Origin: JAKVBH01 sp049800955
GTDB lineage: Bacteria; Pseudomonadota; Alphaproteobacteria; Rhodobacterales; Rhodobacteraceae
Assembly: GCF_049800955.1 (NCBI RefSeq)
Contig: NZ_JBNAGA010000001.1
Span: 558,001-622,000 of the forward strand
Length of the DNA: 64,000 nucleotides
Direction of reading: 5' to 3'
Positions 29,233 to 37,189 of the stretch are shown here, in pieces; positions within the stretch are counted from its first letter, which is position 1, and each line of letters starts with the position of its first letter. The notes under the pieces are model-generated. The model saw only the letters and a program-made list of their open reading frames with translations, was not told the origin of the DNA and searched no databases. Made by a program: the position numbers and the translations under genes.

Positions 29233-29820
29233 TTACTGTTTGAGATCCTTGATCACCTGATCTTTCGTCGCCAGCATCCTCTCCGCAGTTTGACCTGCGC
29301 GGGACATAACGCGCAGACCTGAGTAAAGCGTCAGAACACTCTCTGCGCGCACTGCGATGGCTTGGCGCGACATCTGCGGCAAGGCATCAGACAGTGATGC
29401 AATCAGGCTCTTGCGCATCTTGTCATAGCCTTTCTGAACGAGCGCGCGTGTTTCATCATCAAGCGAGGCGCGGTCCGCGGCGGCGTTGCACAGGAAACAA
29501 CCGCGTCGGTCATGATGATCACGCACGGCCGCAATGGGCGATGACAGAAAGGCATCAATTCGGTCAAGTGGAGCCAGGTCTTTGGAGCGAAGCAAGGCAA
29601 CCGCCGCATCGACCATCACGCCTTCATAGTGCGTCAGCGCCTTCAGGTACATCGACTGCTTATTGCCAAACGCTTTATAAAGGCTGGCCTTGCCAAGGCC
29701 TGTGGCCGACATGATCTCACTCAGGCCGGTCGCTTCATATCCGTTTTCCCAAAACAGCTGCATGATCTTGGAAAGCGTTTCATCGGGGTCGAATTCGCGC
29801 GGTCGTCCGGGTTGCTGCAT
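29233..29820 (-). CDS. TetR/AcrR-family repressor
   Basis: 195 residues from ATG 29820. The N-terminal helix-turn-helix is GYEATGLSEIMSATGLGKASLYKAFGNK; the ligand domain includes a Cys pair (RRGCFLCNAAAD) at the position where several oxidant- or electrophile-sensing TetR proteins of the NemR/AcuR type hold reactive cysteines. It is divergent from the DUF417 operon and two matching operators lie in the 137-bp gap, so it most likely represses both directions. The inducer is inferred to be an oxidant or electrophile. Confidence 0.9.
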   Translation of the reverse strand: MQQPGRPREFDPDETLSKIMQLFWENGYEATGLSEIMSATGLGKASLYKAFGNKQSMYLKALTHYEGVMVDAAVALLRSKDLAPLDRIDAFLSSPIAAVRDHHDRRGCFLCNAAADRASLDDETRALVQKGYDKMRKSLIASLSDALPQMSRQAIAVRAESVLTLYSGLRVMSRAGQTAERMLATKDQVIKDLKQ

Positions 29821-29858
29821 CTGTAATAAACCTCGCTTACCTGTGAAAAAGCAATTGT

Positions 29859-29877
29859 TGACCAAACGGTCTTTAAT
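29859..29877 (+). promoter_or_regulatory. TetR operator, copy A
   Basis: TGACCAAACGGTCTTTAAT. Read against copy B on the other strand it differs at one position out of 19. The core GACC-N4-GGTC is palindromic, as in many TetR operators. It lies close to the regulator's own start. Confidence 0.75.
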
Positions 29878-29922
29878 CTCTACCTCTGCGTCATCGGTAA
29901 CGACACAGCGCACTCATACCCA

Positions 29923-29941
29923 ATTAAAGACCGATTGGTCA
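29923..29941 (-). promoter_or_regulatory. TetR operator, copy B
   Basis: On the minus strand TGACCAATCGGTCTTTAAT, the inverted partner of copy A, 64 bp away centre to centre and ending 16 bp before the DUF417 start codon. Binding here would block the operon's translation-proximal promoter region. Confidence 0.75.
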
Positions 29942-29957
29942 ATAAAGGAGAACCAAA

Positions 29958-30464
29958 ATGTCAGACGCAACTTACGCCCCCGCAAATGCTTCGAACGATT
30001 TGATCGCACTTGGCGATAGCATCACAAAAGCCGGTGTCCAGGGCATCCGCTTCACCACTGCAACTGTTCTGGGCTGGATCGGTGCGATGAAGTTCACCGC
30101 CTATGAGGCCGGAGCTATCGAAGGGTTGGTTGCATCAAGCCCCCTGACCAACTGGCTCTATAGCGTGTTTAGCGTGCAAGGCGCGTCAAACCTCATCGGC
30201 GCGACCGAGATCGCCGTAGCTGCGCTCATCATCGCAGGCGCAAAGTTCCCCAAAGCGGCCCTGCTTGGCGCGCTTGGCGCGGTTGCCACCTTCCTCGTGA
30301 CAGCCAGCTTCCTGTTCACTGCCCCCGTGACCGAGCCCAGCCTTGGCGGCTTTCCCGCCCTTTCCGTTGTTCCGGGACAGTTCCTGCTCAAGGACATTGT
30401 GCTGCTGGCAGCTGCGGTCTTTCTGGCCGGAGATGCCGTGAAACGCATCGCACGCAATAGCTGA
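29958..30464 (+). CDS. DUF417 (RclC/YkgB-like) inner-membrane protein
   Basis: 168 residues with four hydrophobic segments. It matches the E. coli RclC family: GWIGAMKFTAYEAGAIEGLVASSPL near residue 35-60, a mid-chain ATEIAVAALIIAG, FLVTASFLFTAP, and a C-terminal GQFLLKDIVLLAAAVFLAGDA. RclC belongs to the reactive-chlorine resistance regulon and its biochemical role is not settled. AAAGGAG precedes the ATG. First gene of an operon with a glutaredoxin and a disulfide reductase. Confidence 0.9.
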   Translation: MSDATYAPANASNDLIALGDSITKAGVQGIRFTTATVLGWIGAMKFTAYEAGAIEGLVASSPLTNWLYSVFSVQGASNLIGATEIAVAALIIAGAKFPKAALLGALGAVATFLVTASFLFTAPVTEPSLGGFPALSVVPGQFLLKDIVLLAAAVFLAGDAVKRIARNS

Positions 30465-30529
30465 TACGCTGCCGACCCGGTCTCTGGAGGCCGGGTCGCA
30501 TTTCCAAATTTCAAATGAAAGCCAAAGAC

Positions 30530-30802
30530 ATGAGCCCCCAAGTCACACTTTACACCAAGGATTACTGCCCGTTCTGCAAGGCCGCCAAGTCGCTCCTGAC
30601 CGGCAAAGGCGTTCGCTTCACCAATTTCGAGATTTCTGAGGATGAGGCGCGGCGCAGGGAAATGATCCAGCGCTCTGGAGGCCGGACGACCGTGCCGCAG
30701 ATTTTCATCGGTGATGTCCATGTCGGCGGGTACGATGACCTTGCCGTACTCAACAGCGCGGGCGGCCTTGATGCGTTGTTGCGGCCTGCGACAGCAGCCT
30801 AA
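30530..30802 (+). CDS. grxC: Glutaredoxin 3
   Basis: 90 residues from ATG 30530; ATG 30515 is an alternative start. It has the CPFC active site (YTKDYCPFCKAAKSLL), the cis-proline in TTVPQIFIGD and the glutathione-binding GGYDDL. It reduces protein disulfides and glutathionylated thiols in the cytoplasm. Lying 65 bp after the DUF417 gene and 24 bp before the flavoprotein, it is probably part of the same oxidant-response operon and not the housekeeping copy. Confidence 0.94.
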   Translation: MSPQVTLYTKDYCPFCKAAKSLLTGKGVRFTNFEISEDEARRREMIQRSGGRTTVPQIFIGDVHVGGYDDLAVLNSAGGLDALLRPATAA

Positions 30803-30826
30803 GCCCCCACAAGGAAAGACGAAGCA

Positions 30827-32284
30827 ATGCAACACTATGATGTAGATGTCGCCATCCTGGGCGCGGGGACGGCAGGCATGGCCGCCTATCGCGAGGCTGC
30901 AAAACAGACCGACCGTGTCGCGCTGATTGATGGCGGCACCTTGGGTACAACCTGCGCGCGGGTGGGCTGCATGCCGTCCAAGCTGCTGATTGCCGCGGCC
31001 GATGCCGCGCATGAGGCGCGCCACACCGCACAATTCGGGGTACATGTGGGCGACGTCTCGGTCGATGGTGTTGCCGTCATGAACCGGGTGCGCAGCGAGC
31101 GGGATCGCTTTGTCGGCTTCGTCAAGGAGGCAGTCGAAGGGTTTGACCCACGCCACCTGATCCGCCAGAACGCGACATTTGTCGATGACAATACGCTTGC
31201 CCTGGCCGATGGCACCCGGCTGACAGCGCGCAGCGTGATTGTGGCCACGGGATCACGCCCGATCATCCCGCCCCCGTTTGAGGCGGCCGGGGATCGTTTG
31301 ATCATCAACGACGACGTGTTCGACTGGACCGATCTGCCCCGATCAGCAGTTGTCTTTGGCGCCGGTGTGATCGGGCTGGAACTGGGTCAGGCGCTGTCGC
31401 GGCTTGGGGTGCGGGTGCATCTCTTTGGCCTTGGCAATGGCGTTGGCCCGCTGAGCGATCCGGAGCTTGTCGCCTACGCCCGCAAGACCTTTGGCGGAGA
31501 ATTCAGCGCGCATTTCGACGCAGACACCCGCATCACGCGCGAGGGCGATGAGGTCGTCGTCTCCTGGACCAATCGCAACGACCCGTCCGACACGGGCGAA
31601 GAGCGATTTGATTATCTTCTCGCAGCGACCGGGCGTAGGCCAAACCTCGACAAGATCGGGCTGGAAAACACCTCGCTGATCCTTGACGAGCGTGGCGCGC
31701 CCGAGATTGACCCGATGTCCCTACGCGCAAAGTCCTCAAAGGATGGCATATCCTCGATCTTTGTGACCGGTGACGCCGCTATTGACCTGCCGCTGCTGCA
31801 TGAGGCCGCCGACGAGGGCCGCATCGCGGGCGAGAATGCCGCGAGATACCCTGACGTCTACCGGCGCGCACGCCGCACCCCGTTGGGCGTGGTGTTCTCT
31901 GATCCGCAGATCGCCGTGATCGGCCGGGGCCACAAGGCTTTGAGCGAGGCGGGCGTCGATTTTGCCCATGGCGAAGTCTCTTTCGAGGATCAGGGCCGCG
32001 CCCGTGTGATCGGCAAAAATGTTGGCCTTTTGCGGGTCTATGGCGAACGCGACACCGGCTTGCTTCTGGGGGCAGAGATCATCGGCCCGGCGGCGGAGCA
32101 CCTGGCTCACCTTCTGGCTTGGAGCATCGAGAGCAAGCTGACCGTGACCGAGGTCTTGCAACGCCCGTTCTATCATCCGGTGATCGAAGAAGGCCTGCGC
32201 ACAGCCCTGCGTAATCTAGCGGCAACGCTGGAGTTCGGTCCCAACCCACCGCTGCGCTGTATTGATTGCGGACCAGGTGGCTGA
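30827..32284 (+). CDS. Pyridine nucleotide-disulfide oxidoreductase (RclA/Lpd/MerA-like)
   Basis: 485 residues. FAD motif VAILGAGTAGMAAYREA, redox-active disulfide GTTCARVGCMPSK, NAD(P) motif VVFGAGVIGLELGQALSRLG, FAD motif FVTGDAAIDLPLLHEA, and the C-terminal dimerisation domain (PFYHPVIEEGLRTAL) with the active-site His. The chain ends RCIDCGPGG, an extra CxxC beyond the usual end of lipoamide dehydrogenases, reminiscent of the C-terminal thiols of mercuric reductase. No 2-oxo-acid dehydrogenase genes are nearby. The context suggests an RclA-like role against oxidants or metals. Confidence 0.9.
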   Translation: MQHYDVDVAILGAGTAGMAAYREAAKQTDRVALIDGGTLGTTCARVGCMPSKLLIAAADAAHEARHTAQFGVHVGDVSVDGVAVMNRVRSERDRFVGFVKEAVEGFDPRHLIRQNATFVDDNTLALADGTRLTARSVIVATGSRPIIPPPFEAAGDRLIINDDVFDWTDLPRSAVVFGAGVIGLELGQALSRLGVRVHLFGLGNGVGPLSDPELVAYARKTFGGEFSAHFDADTRITREGDEVVVSWTNRNDPSDTGEERFDYLLAATGRRPNLDKIGLENTSLILDERGAPEIDPMSLRAKSSKDGISSIFVTGDAAIDLPLLHEAADEGRIAGENAARYPDVYRRARRTPLGVVFSDPQIAVIGRGHKALSEAGVDFAHGEVSFEDQGRARVIGKNVGLLRVYGERDTGLLLGAEIIGPAAEHLAHLLAWSIESKLTVTEVLQRPFYHPVIEEGLRTALRNLAATLEFGPNPPLRCIDCGPGG

Positions 32285-32592
32285 GGCTGGATCAGTCTGA
32301 TGCCGTGGCCTCTGCTCCTGTTCTAGCAGACCTGCGCCCACGTGGTGGGTCAGGCTATCCGGCGCGGGTCAAACGGCTTGGCTCTCACTGTCTGTCGAGT
32401 GATCCTGGACGGAAATTCCCTTCGGCTTCCCGCCTTTCTGGCCGCCGCCGCAGGGGCGGGTGCCATGATCGTGCTTTTGCACCGGGCGATGCCCAAGTGC
32501 GCAACGTCTTTGGCGAACCAAACCAAGACTGGCCGTCAGGCATTGCGCAGCATGTGGCAGGATCGTCTACACGCCCTCTGGGCGCTCGTGCG
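32285..32592. other. Intergenic stretch without a convincing gene
   Basis: 308 bp between convergent genes. An 84-codon plus-strand frame (32342-32596) contains a hydrophobic run (LPAFLAAAAGAGAMIVLL) but has no Shine-Dalgarno and no family I recognise. It could be a remnant of a membrane protein. I see no terminator-like hairpin with a T tract. Confidence 0.4.
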
Positions 32593-33015
32593 CTAAGCGC
32601 TCACATCCGGCGCTTTCAGGATCTGTACGCCACTGATTTTCCATCCATTTTCGCTGGGGCTCATGCGGTAGTCCAGAAAATGCAGGTTGCCTGCGCTGTC
32701 GGTGATCTGAACCTTCTGCCAAAGCGCGCCGGCGATCTCGCGGAGTTCCAGATACCGCACATCCGCCGGACGCCAGACCATGGGATAGCCGCGCTGAACC
32801 ATCTCGCCAAACCGCTCGGGCGTGCCAAACATGCCCTGGATCGACGGGCTCGCGAAGGTGAAGGCAGTGGCGAAGTCATCGAGTTTGAAGGCCTCGATTT
32901 GTGCGGTGATCGTGTTCTGAATACCTGTCTCCGGCGCGTCCTGTGCAGGGCTGAGGCTTGCCCAGATCGCGAGTGTGGCCGCCAAAAGATAACGCAATGT
33001 GGTCTTGAAAGTCAT
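32593..33015 (-). CDS. Exported DUF4864-family protein
   Basis: 140 residues from ATG 33015. Signal peptide ending LSPAQ (MTFKTTLRYLLAATLAIWASLSPAQDAP). The mature part, IQNTITAQIEAFKLDDFATAFTFASPSIQGMFG through FLDYRMSPSENGWKISGVQIL, is the DUF4864 pattern, a small NTF2-like alpha/beta fold of unknown role, presumably periplasmic. Confidence 0.85.
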   Translation of the reverse strand: MTFKTTLRYLLAATLAIWASLSPAQDAPETGIQNTITAQIEAFKLDDFATAFTFASPSIQGMFGTPERFGEMVQRGYPMVWRPADVRYLELREIAGALWQKVQITDSAGNLHFLDYRMSPSENGWKISGVQILKAPDVSA

Positions 33016-33159
33016 TTTGGTCCCTTTCAATTCGATACTGCGCAAAATAGCCCGCGCCTTCGGCCCGTCGAGTTGGCCCAAGACAAGGCCCCAACGAGTC
33101 TTTGACATTCGGGCATGGGGCAGGGCAGGTTGCACCAAACACTGGATGGAGGGGCTCCT

Positions 33160-33663
33160 GTGAAACCATTGATGATTGCTGCCGCAGCACTGACACTGAC
33201 CGCCTGTAACATGGACATGGAGCCAGCCTATTTCGGCGAGCCGCGCTCTGTTATGGATCCCAGCTATCCGTTGCGCGGCGGCGCGTATCCGGCGTTTAAT
33301 CCGGCAAACTTCTACGAGCCCGCCTCCCGCGCATCCGAACGCGCCGTACAAGCCTTCGTGGGGGACGACGCGCGCCTGACGTCGGCCGCGCAGGTGGCCT
33401 TTGATGCAGGCGCGACGGCTTCCGCACAGCCCGTCCGCGTCGCGGGCCGCCAGATGAGCATGAACCTCGTGGCGGTGGGCGATCTGAGATTTGCCACCTT
33501 CCGCCAGTCAGGCACACCGGCCAATGCGCAAACGGCTGATGTGTCGGAGGCTGCTCGCGCAGCCGCTGCGCGCAAAACCGGCTGTAACACGTCAGGCCAT
33601 GTCTGGCGCCAAACCTATGACAGCGCAGTCTACCCAAGCTACGCCGTGCATCTCGTCTGCTGA
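33160..33663 (+). CDS. Lipoprotein of unknown function
   Basis: 168 residues from GTG 33160, preceded by GGAGGGG. VKPLMIAAAALTLTAC gives a signal peptide II with lipobox LTAC, so the protein should be lipid-anchored at Cys16. The rest is polar, with a late Cys pair (KTGCNTSGHVW and the C-terminal HLVC). No known domain is visible. It diverges from the DUF4864 gene and converges on lysS. Confidence 0.78.
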   Translation: MKPLMIAAAALTLTACNMDMEPAYFGEPRSVMDPSYPLRGGAYPAFNPANFYEPASRASERAVQAFVGDDARLTSAAQVAFDAGATASAQPVRVAGRQMSMNLVAVGDLRFATFRQSGTPANAQTADVSEAARAAAARKTGCNTSGHVWRQTYDSAVYPSYAVHLVC

Positions 33664-33680
33664 CCGCGTCGGCGGTTAGG

Positions 33681-35327
33681 TTACTCCGTCAGACCACCTG
33701 ACAGGGCAAGATCGATCAACTGCGCCGTTTCTTCAGGCCCGTAGACGGCGGCAAAGCCGCCAAAGCGCGGGCCTTCAGAGGCCCCCATCAGAACCTCGTA
33801 GAGCGCCTTGAACCAATCGCGCAGATTGGCGAATTCGTGGTTCTTGCCAACCGCGAAGCAGACCGACTGCAGGTCTTCCTCGGAGGTATAGTCAAGCTCT
33901 GCGACAGGGTCGTCTTTGCCCATGGCCGCGTTTTTTCGGATGATCATTTCGCGGGCCAACGCAGGATCACGCAGCGCGCGCCCGAGGTCTTCCATCGCCG
34001 CGCGCTCTTGCGCGCTGGGTGCGCGGAAGACGCGCGTGGGTTTGATCCGTTCGTTGAAGTAGCGCACCGCAAAGCCTGCCGCATCGTCCAGTCCGGGATG
34101 CGTCTCGGCGTTTGCCTCGGGCGCATATTTGCGAATGAACCCCCACAAAACGTCCTTGCTCTGCGCACCGGAGACAGCCGCAAGATTGAGCAGCATCGCA
34201 AATGACACGACCATATCGCTCTGGGGCACATCGCCATTGTTGATATGGAACACTGGGTTGTTCAACTGCGCCTTGAGATCCTGGCCCGCATAGGCACGCA
34301 GCTGTTGGTGATACTCGTCGACCATCTTGGGAATGATGTCGAAATGCATCCGCTTGGCCGTTTTTGGTTTGAGATACATGAAGTAGCTCAGGCTCTCGGT
34401 GGAGGCATAGCTCAACCACTCATCAATCGACACGCCATTGCCGGAGGATTTCGAGATCTTCTCACCGTTCTCGTCGAGGAAAAGCTCATAGCTGAAATGG
34501 TTGGGCGCGCGGCCCCCCAGCGCGCGGCAGATCGCATCGTAGATCTTCTCGTTGGTTGCGTGCTCTTTGCCGTACATTTCGAAATCCACGTCGAGCGCGG
34601 CCCAACGTGCGCCGAAATCAGGCTTCCATTGCAGCTTCACATGACCGCCTGTCACGGGGAGCGTCCATTCACGACCGTCCTCATCGTCAAACGTGATCTC
34701 GCCCTTTTCCCCATCCACATGCTTCATCGGAACATACAGGACCCGGCCCGTCTCGGGATGGATGGGAAGGAAGATCGAATAGGTCTGGGCCCGCTCTTCG
34801 CGCAGGGACTTCAGCATGATCGCCATGAGTTCGTCATAGCGCTCCGCCGCGCGCTTGAGGATCTCGTCAAACTGGCCCGAGGCGTAGAAATCCTTGGCAG
34901 AATAGAATTCATACTCAAAACCAAAGGTATCAAGAAACCGGCGCAGCATCGCGTTGTTGTGATGTCCAAAGCTCTCGTATTCCCCAAAGGGATCAGGGAC
35001 TTGCGTCAGCGGGCGTTGCAGATGCTCCTGCAAGGCGTCCGGGTTTGGCACGTTTGAGGGCACTTTGCGCATGCCATCGAGATCGTCCGAGAAACAGATG
35101 AGCTTGGTCGGGATGTCGGAGATCATCTCGAACGCGCGGCGGACCATTGTTGTACGCAGCACTTCGCCGAACGTCCCGATATGGGGCAGGCCGGAGGGGC
35201 CATAGCCTGTCTCAAACAGGACATACCCTTTCTCAGGCGCCTTTTTGGCATAGCGTTTGGCAATCTTGCGCGCCTCCTCAAAAGGCCATGCTTTTGATTG
35301 CATCGCAGCGTCGCGCAGATCAGACAT
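33681..35327 (-). CDS. lysS: Lysyl-tRNA synthetase, class I
   Basis: 548 residues from ATG 35327 behind CAGGAGAG. The HIGH motif appears as GPSGLPHIGTFGEV and the KMSKS motif as KISKSSGNGVS; the C-terminal alpha-helical domain is full length. This is the archaeal-type class I LysRS, unrelated to the common bacterial class II enzyme, and is known from alphaproteobacteria. It charges tRNA-Lys. Confidence 0.96.
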   Translation of the reverse strand: MSDLRDAAMQSKAWPFEEARKIAKRYAKKAPEKGYVLFETGYGPSGLPHIGTFGEVLRTTMVRRAFEMISDIPTKLICFSDDLDGMRKVPSNVPNPDALQEHLQRPLTQVPDPFGEYESFGHHNNAMLRRFLDTFGFEYEFYSAKDFYASGQFDEILKRAAERYDELMAIMLKSLREERAQTYSIFLPIHPETGRVLYVPMKHVDGEKGEITFDDEDGREWTLPVTGGHVKLQWKPDFGARWAALDVDFEMYGKEHATNEKIYDAICRALGGRAPNHFSYELFLDENGEKISKSSGNGVSIDEWLSYASTESLSYFMYLKPKTAKRMHFDIIPKMVDEYHQQLRAYAGQDLKAQLNNPVFHINNGDVPQSDMVVSFAMLLNLAAVSGAQSKDVLWGFIRKYAPEANAETHPGLDDAAGFAVRYFNERIKPTRVFRAPSAQERAAMEDLGRALRDPALAREMIIRKNAAMGKDDPVAELDYTSEEDLQSVCFAVGKNHEFANLRDWFKALYEVLMGASEGPRFGGFAAVYGPEETAQLIDLALSGGLTE

Positions 35328-35412
35328 TATCACTCTCCTGAGACTAAGCGCGGCACACCTATTGTGCCCGGCACGGCGCGTCAATAAATATGACCTCAGA
35401 CAGGAGAAGACC

Positions 35413-35838
35413 ATGACACAAGACATCCCCCATTCCCTCAGTCCTCAAGACTGCCTGGTGGCCGTCATGATTGCCGTGTCTGCCTCCGATGAAAGCATCC
35501 GGACCGCGGAACTCGTCAAAATCGAAATCGCGGTCAACAACCTGCCTGTGTTTGGCGAATACGATGCCGATCGCATCAGCACCATCTCGCAAGTCGTCTT
35601 TGACCTGTTTGAGCAAGAGGATGGTCTGGACGCGCTCTTTGGTCTGGTGCGCAACAATTTGCCGGAGCGCCTCTTCGAGACGTGTTATGCACTGGCCTGC
35701 GATGTTGCGGCAGCTGATGGCACTTTGCAGGAGACCGAACTGCGCCTGCTGGAAGAAATTCGCTACGAGCTCAACATCGATCGGCTTCACGCCGCAGCCA
35801 TCGAGCGCGGCGCGCGCGCGCGGCATCTGCGCAGCTGA
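35413..35838 (+). CDS. TerB-like tellurite-resistance-domain protein
   Basis: 141 residues, all helical. The pattern LSPQDCLVAVMIAVSASDESIRTAELVKIE and the second half ALACDVAAADGTLQETELRLLEEI shows the two EF-hand-like acidic D-x-S/G-x-x-x-x-E elements of TerB folds. Cytoplasmic. No other ter genes are nearby, so it is a stand-alone TerB-family protein with unknown role. Divergent from lysS; AGGAGA precedes the ATG. Confidence 0.85.
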   Translation: MTQDIPHSLSPQDCLVAVMIAVSASDESIRTAELVKIEIAVNNLPVFGEYDADRISTISQVVFDLFEQEDGLDALFGLVRNNLPERLFETCYALACDVAAADGTLQETELRLLEEIRYELNIDRLHAAAIERGARARHLRS

Positions 35839-35948
35839 ACCCAAAGGACGCGCGAGGTCAGGAATCCCTGACCATGGGCGATTTCCTTTTGACTCAAGCG
35901 GTCACGCTCCCGCACACTTCCCCCACATATAGTTACTAGGGGGAAAGA

Positions 35949-36380
35949 ATGATGCACAAGTTGTTGCAGCTAGGCGTATTTTGCCTGTGCTTGGTGTTGG
36001 TGCCCGCGATGGGATTCGCGGCGTCCGTGATCGCGCGTGTGGACGTTTCGACGCAAACCATGACTGTTTACCACCACGGTGAGGCCATCCATACGTGGCC
36101 CGTCTCCACCGCGCGTCCGGGGAAATGGACCCCGCGAGGGAGCTACTCTGCCAAATGGCTGTCCAAGCATCACAAGTCCAGCCTCTACAATAATGCGCCC
36201 ATGCCATACTCAATTTTCTTCCGTGGCAATTTCGCCGTGCACGGCACCAACCAGGTGGATCGTCTTGGCTCGCCGGCCTCAGCGGGCTGCATCCGATTGC
36301 ACACGGATAATGCCGCCAAGCTCTTCCGCATGGCACAGGAAGCCGGACTGAAAAACACCAAGATCGTTATCGAAAACTGA
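35949..36380 (+). CDS. L,D-transpeptidase (YkuD domain)
   Basis: 143 residues. Signal peptide (LLQLGVFCLCLVLVPAMGFAA), then a YkuD catalytic domain covering nearly the whole mature chain: VDVSTQTMTVYHHGE at its start, the HGTN histidine and the catalytic Cys in SPASAGCIRLHTDNAAKL. It would form 3-3 peptidoglycan cross-links or attach proteins in the periplasm. A strong terminator follows. Confidence 0.93.
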   Translation: MMHKLLQLGVFCLCLVLVPAMGFAASVIARVDVSTQTMTVYHHGEAIHTWPVSTARPGKWTPRGSYSAKWLSKHHKSSLYNNAPMPYSIFFRGNFAVHGTNQVDRLGSPASAGCIRLHTDNAAKLFRMAQEAGLKNTKIVIEN

Positions 36381-36402
36381 TTTTAGGCAGGTGATCGCCT
36401 GA

Positions 36403-36436
36403 CAGGCCCGCCAATTTATTGGGCGGGCCTTTTTTG
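36403..36436 (+). terminator. Rho-independent terminator
   Basis: AGGCCCGCC (36404-36412) and GGGCGGGCCT (36421-36430) form a stem with an 8-base AT loop, followed by TTTTT. It ends the L,D-transpeptidase gene. Confidence 0.85.
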
Positions 36437-36535
36437 CGCGCGACACGCAAAAGGGGCGGGAATTCCTCCGTAGACGCGCGCGCCGCTGCCATGGTTCAAT
36501 GCTAAGATGTAATTTCTACAAAAAGGATTTTTCCG

Positions 36536-37183
36536 ATGGCTCAATTAAACGTGCTTGATGCCTGTGACATGATCGAAGCCGCCTACGATCAAACAAACGC
36601 TGCGGATATCGAACACCAGATCGATATCCGTGGCGTTCAGGCGCAATATCTTAAATCCGGCGTTCTGGTTATTCCGGGAACCAACGAAATGGCGGATTGG
36701 TTTGATTTCAACCTCAACATTTCAGGGCAGCCAACGGATGGGCATGGTTTTGAAGTGGTGCCCGGCGATTCAGGCTCGATGTGGCATGCCGGTTTTCTGG
36801 AACATGCCCAGATCGTCTACACGTTTGCCAAGGGGCTGCGGCCGAAATTCATCATTGGTCATTCGTTGGGTGCGGCGTCCGCCCAGATCGTGGGCACGTC
36901 GCTGCGCGTGCCAACGCTTGCGTTCGCCTCGCCACAGACCCTGCGGGGCCGCCCGACAAACAGGCTCGCCCATGAAGGGTGGGTGGTCAACTACTGCCGT
37001 CTCGATGATACCGTCTGCCACGTCCCGCCAAAATTTCTGGGCTTTCGGACCTTGGGCAGCCGGTATTGGCTCGCGCCCGATGAGATCAATGTCGGCGGTG
37101 ATCACAGCATCGATCATTACCGCGCTTTGCTGAAAACCAAGAAGGTTCAGGATCGCGTGCCGATGGCGTGGCCGCCGAAGTAG
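36536..37183 (+). CDS. Class 3 lipase-like alpha/beta hydrolase
   Basis: 215 residues with no signal peptide. GVLVIPGTNEMADWFDFN is the lid-side strand typical of class 3 lipases, FIIGHSLGAASAQIVG holds the GHSLG nucleophile elbow, an Asp lies in CRLDDTVCHVPP, and a His in GGDHSIDHYRALL completes a plausible triad. Substrate unknown. AAAAGGA precedes the ATG. It converges on the gene at 37190 with a 6-bp gap. Confidence 0.85.
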   Translation: MAQLNVLDACDMIEAAYDQTNAADIEHQIDIRGVQAQYLKSGVLVIPGTNEMADWFDFNLNISGQPTDGHGFEVVPGDSGSMWHAGFLEHAQIVYTFAKGLRPKFIIGHSLGAASAQIVGTSLRVPTLAFASPQTLRGRPTNRLAHEGWVVNYCRLDDTVCHVPPKFLGFRTLGSRYWLAPDEINVGGDHSIDHYRALLKTKKVQDRVPMAWPPK

Positions 37184-37189
37184 TCGGGT

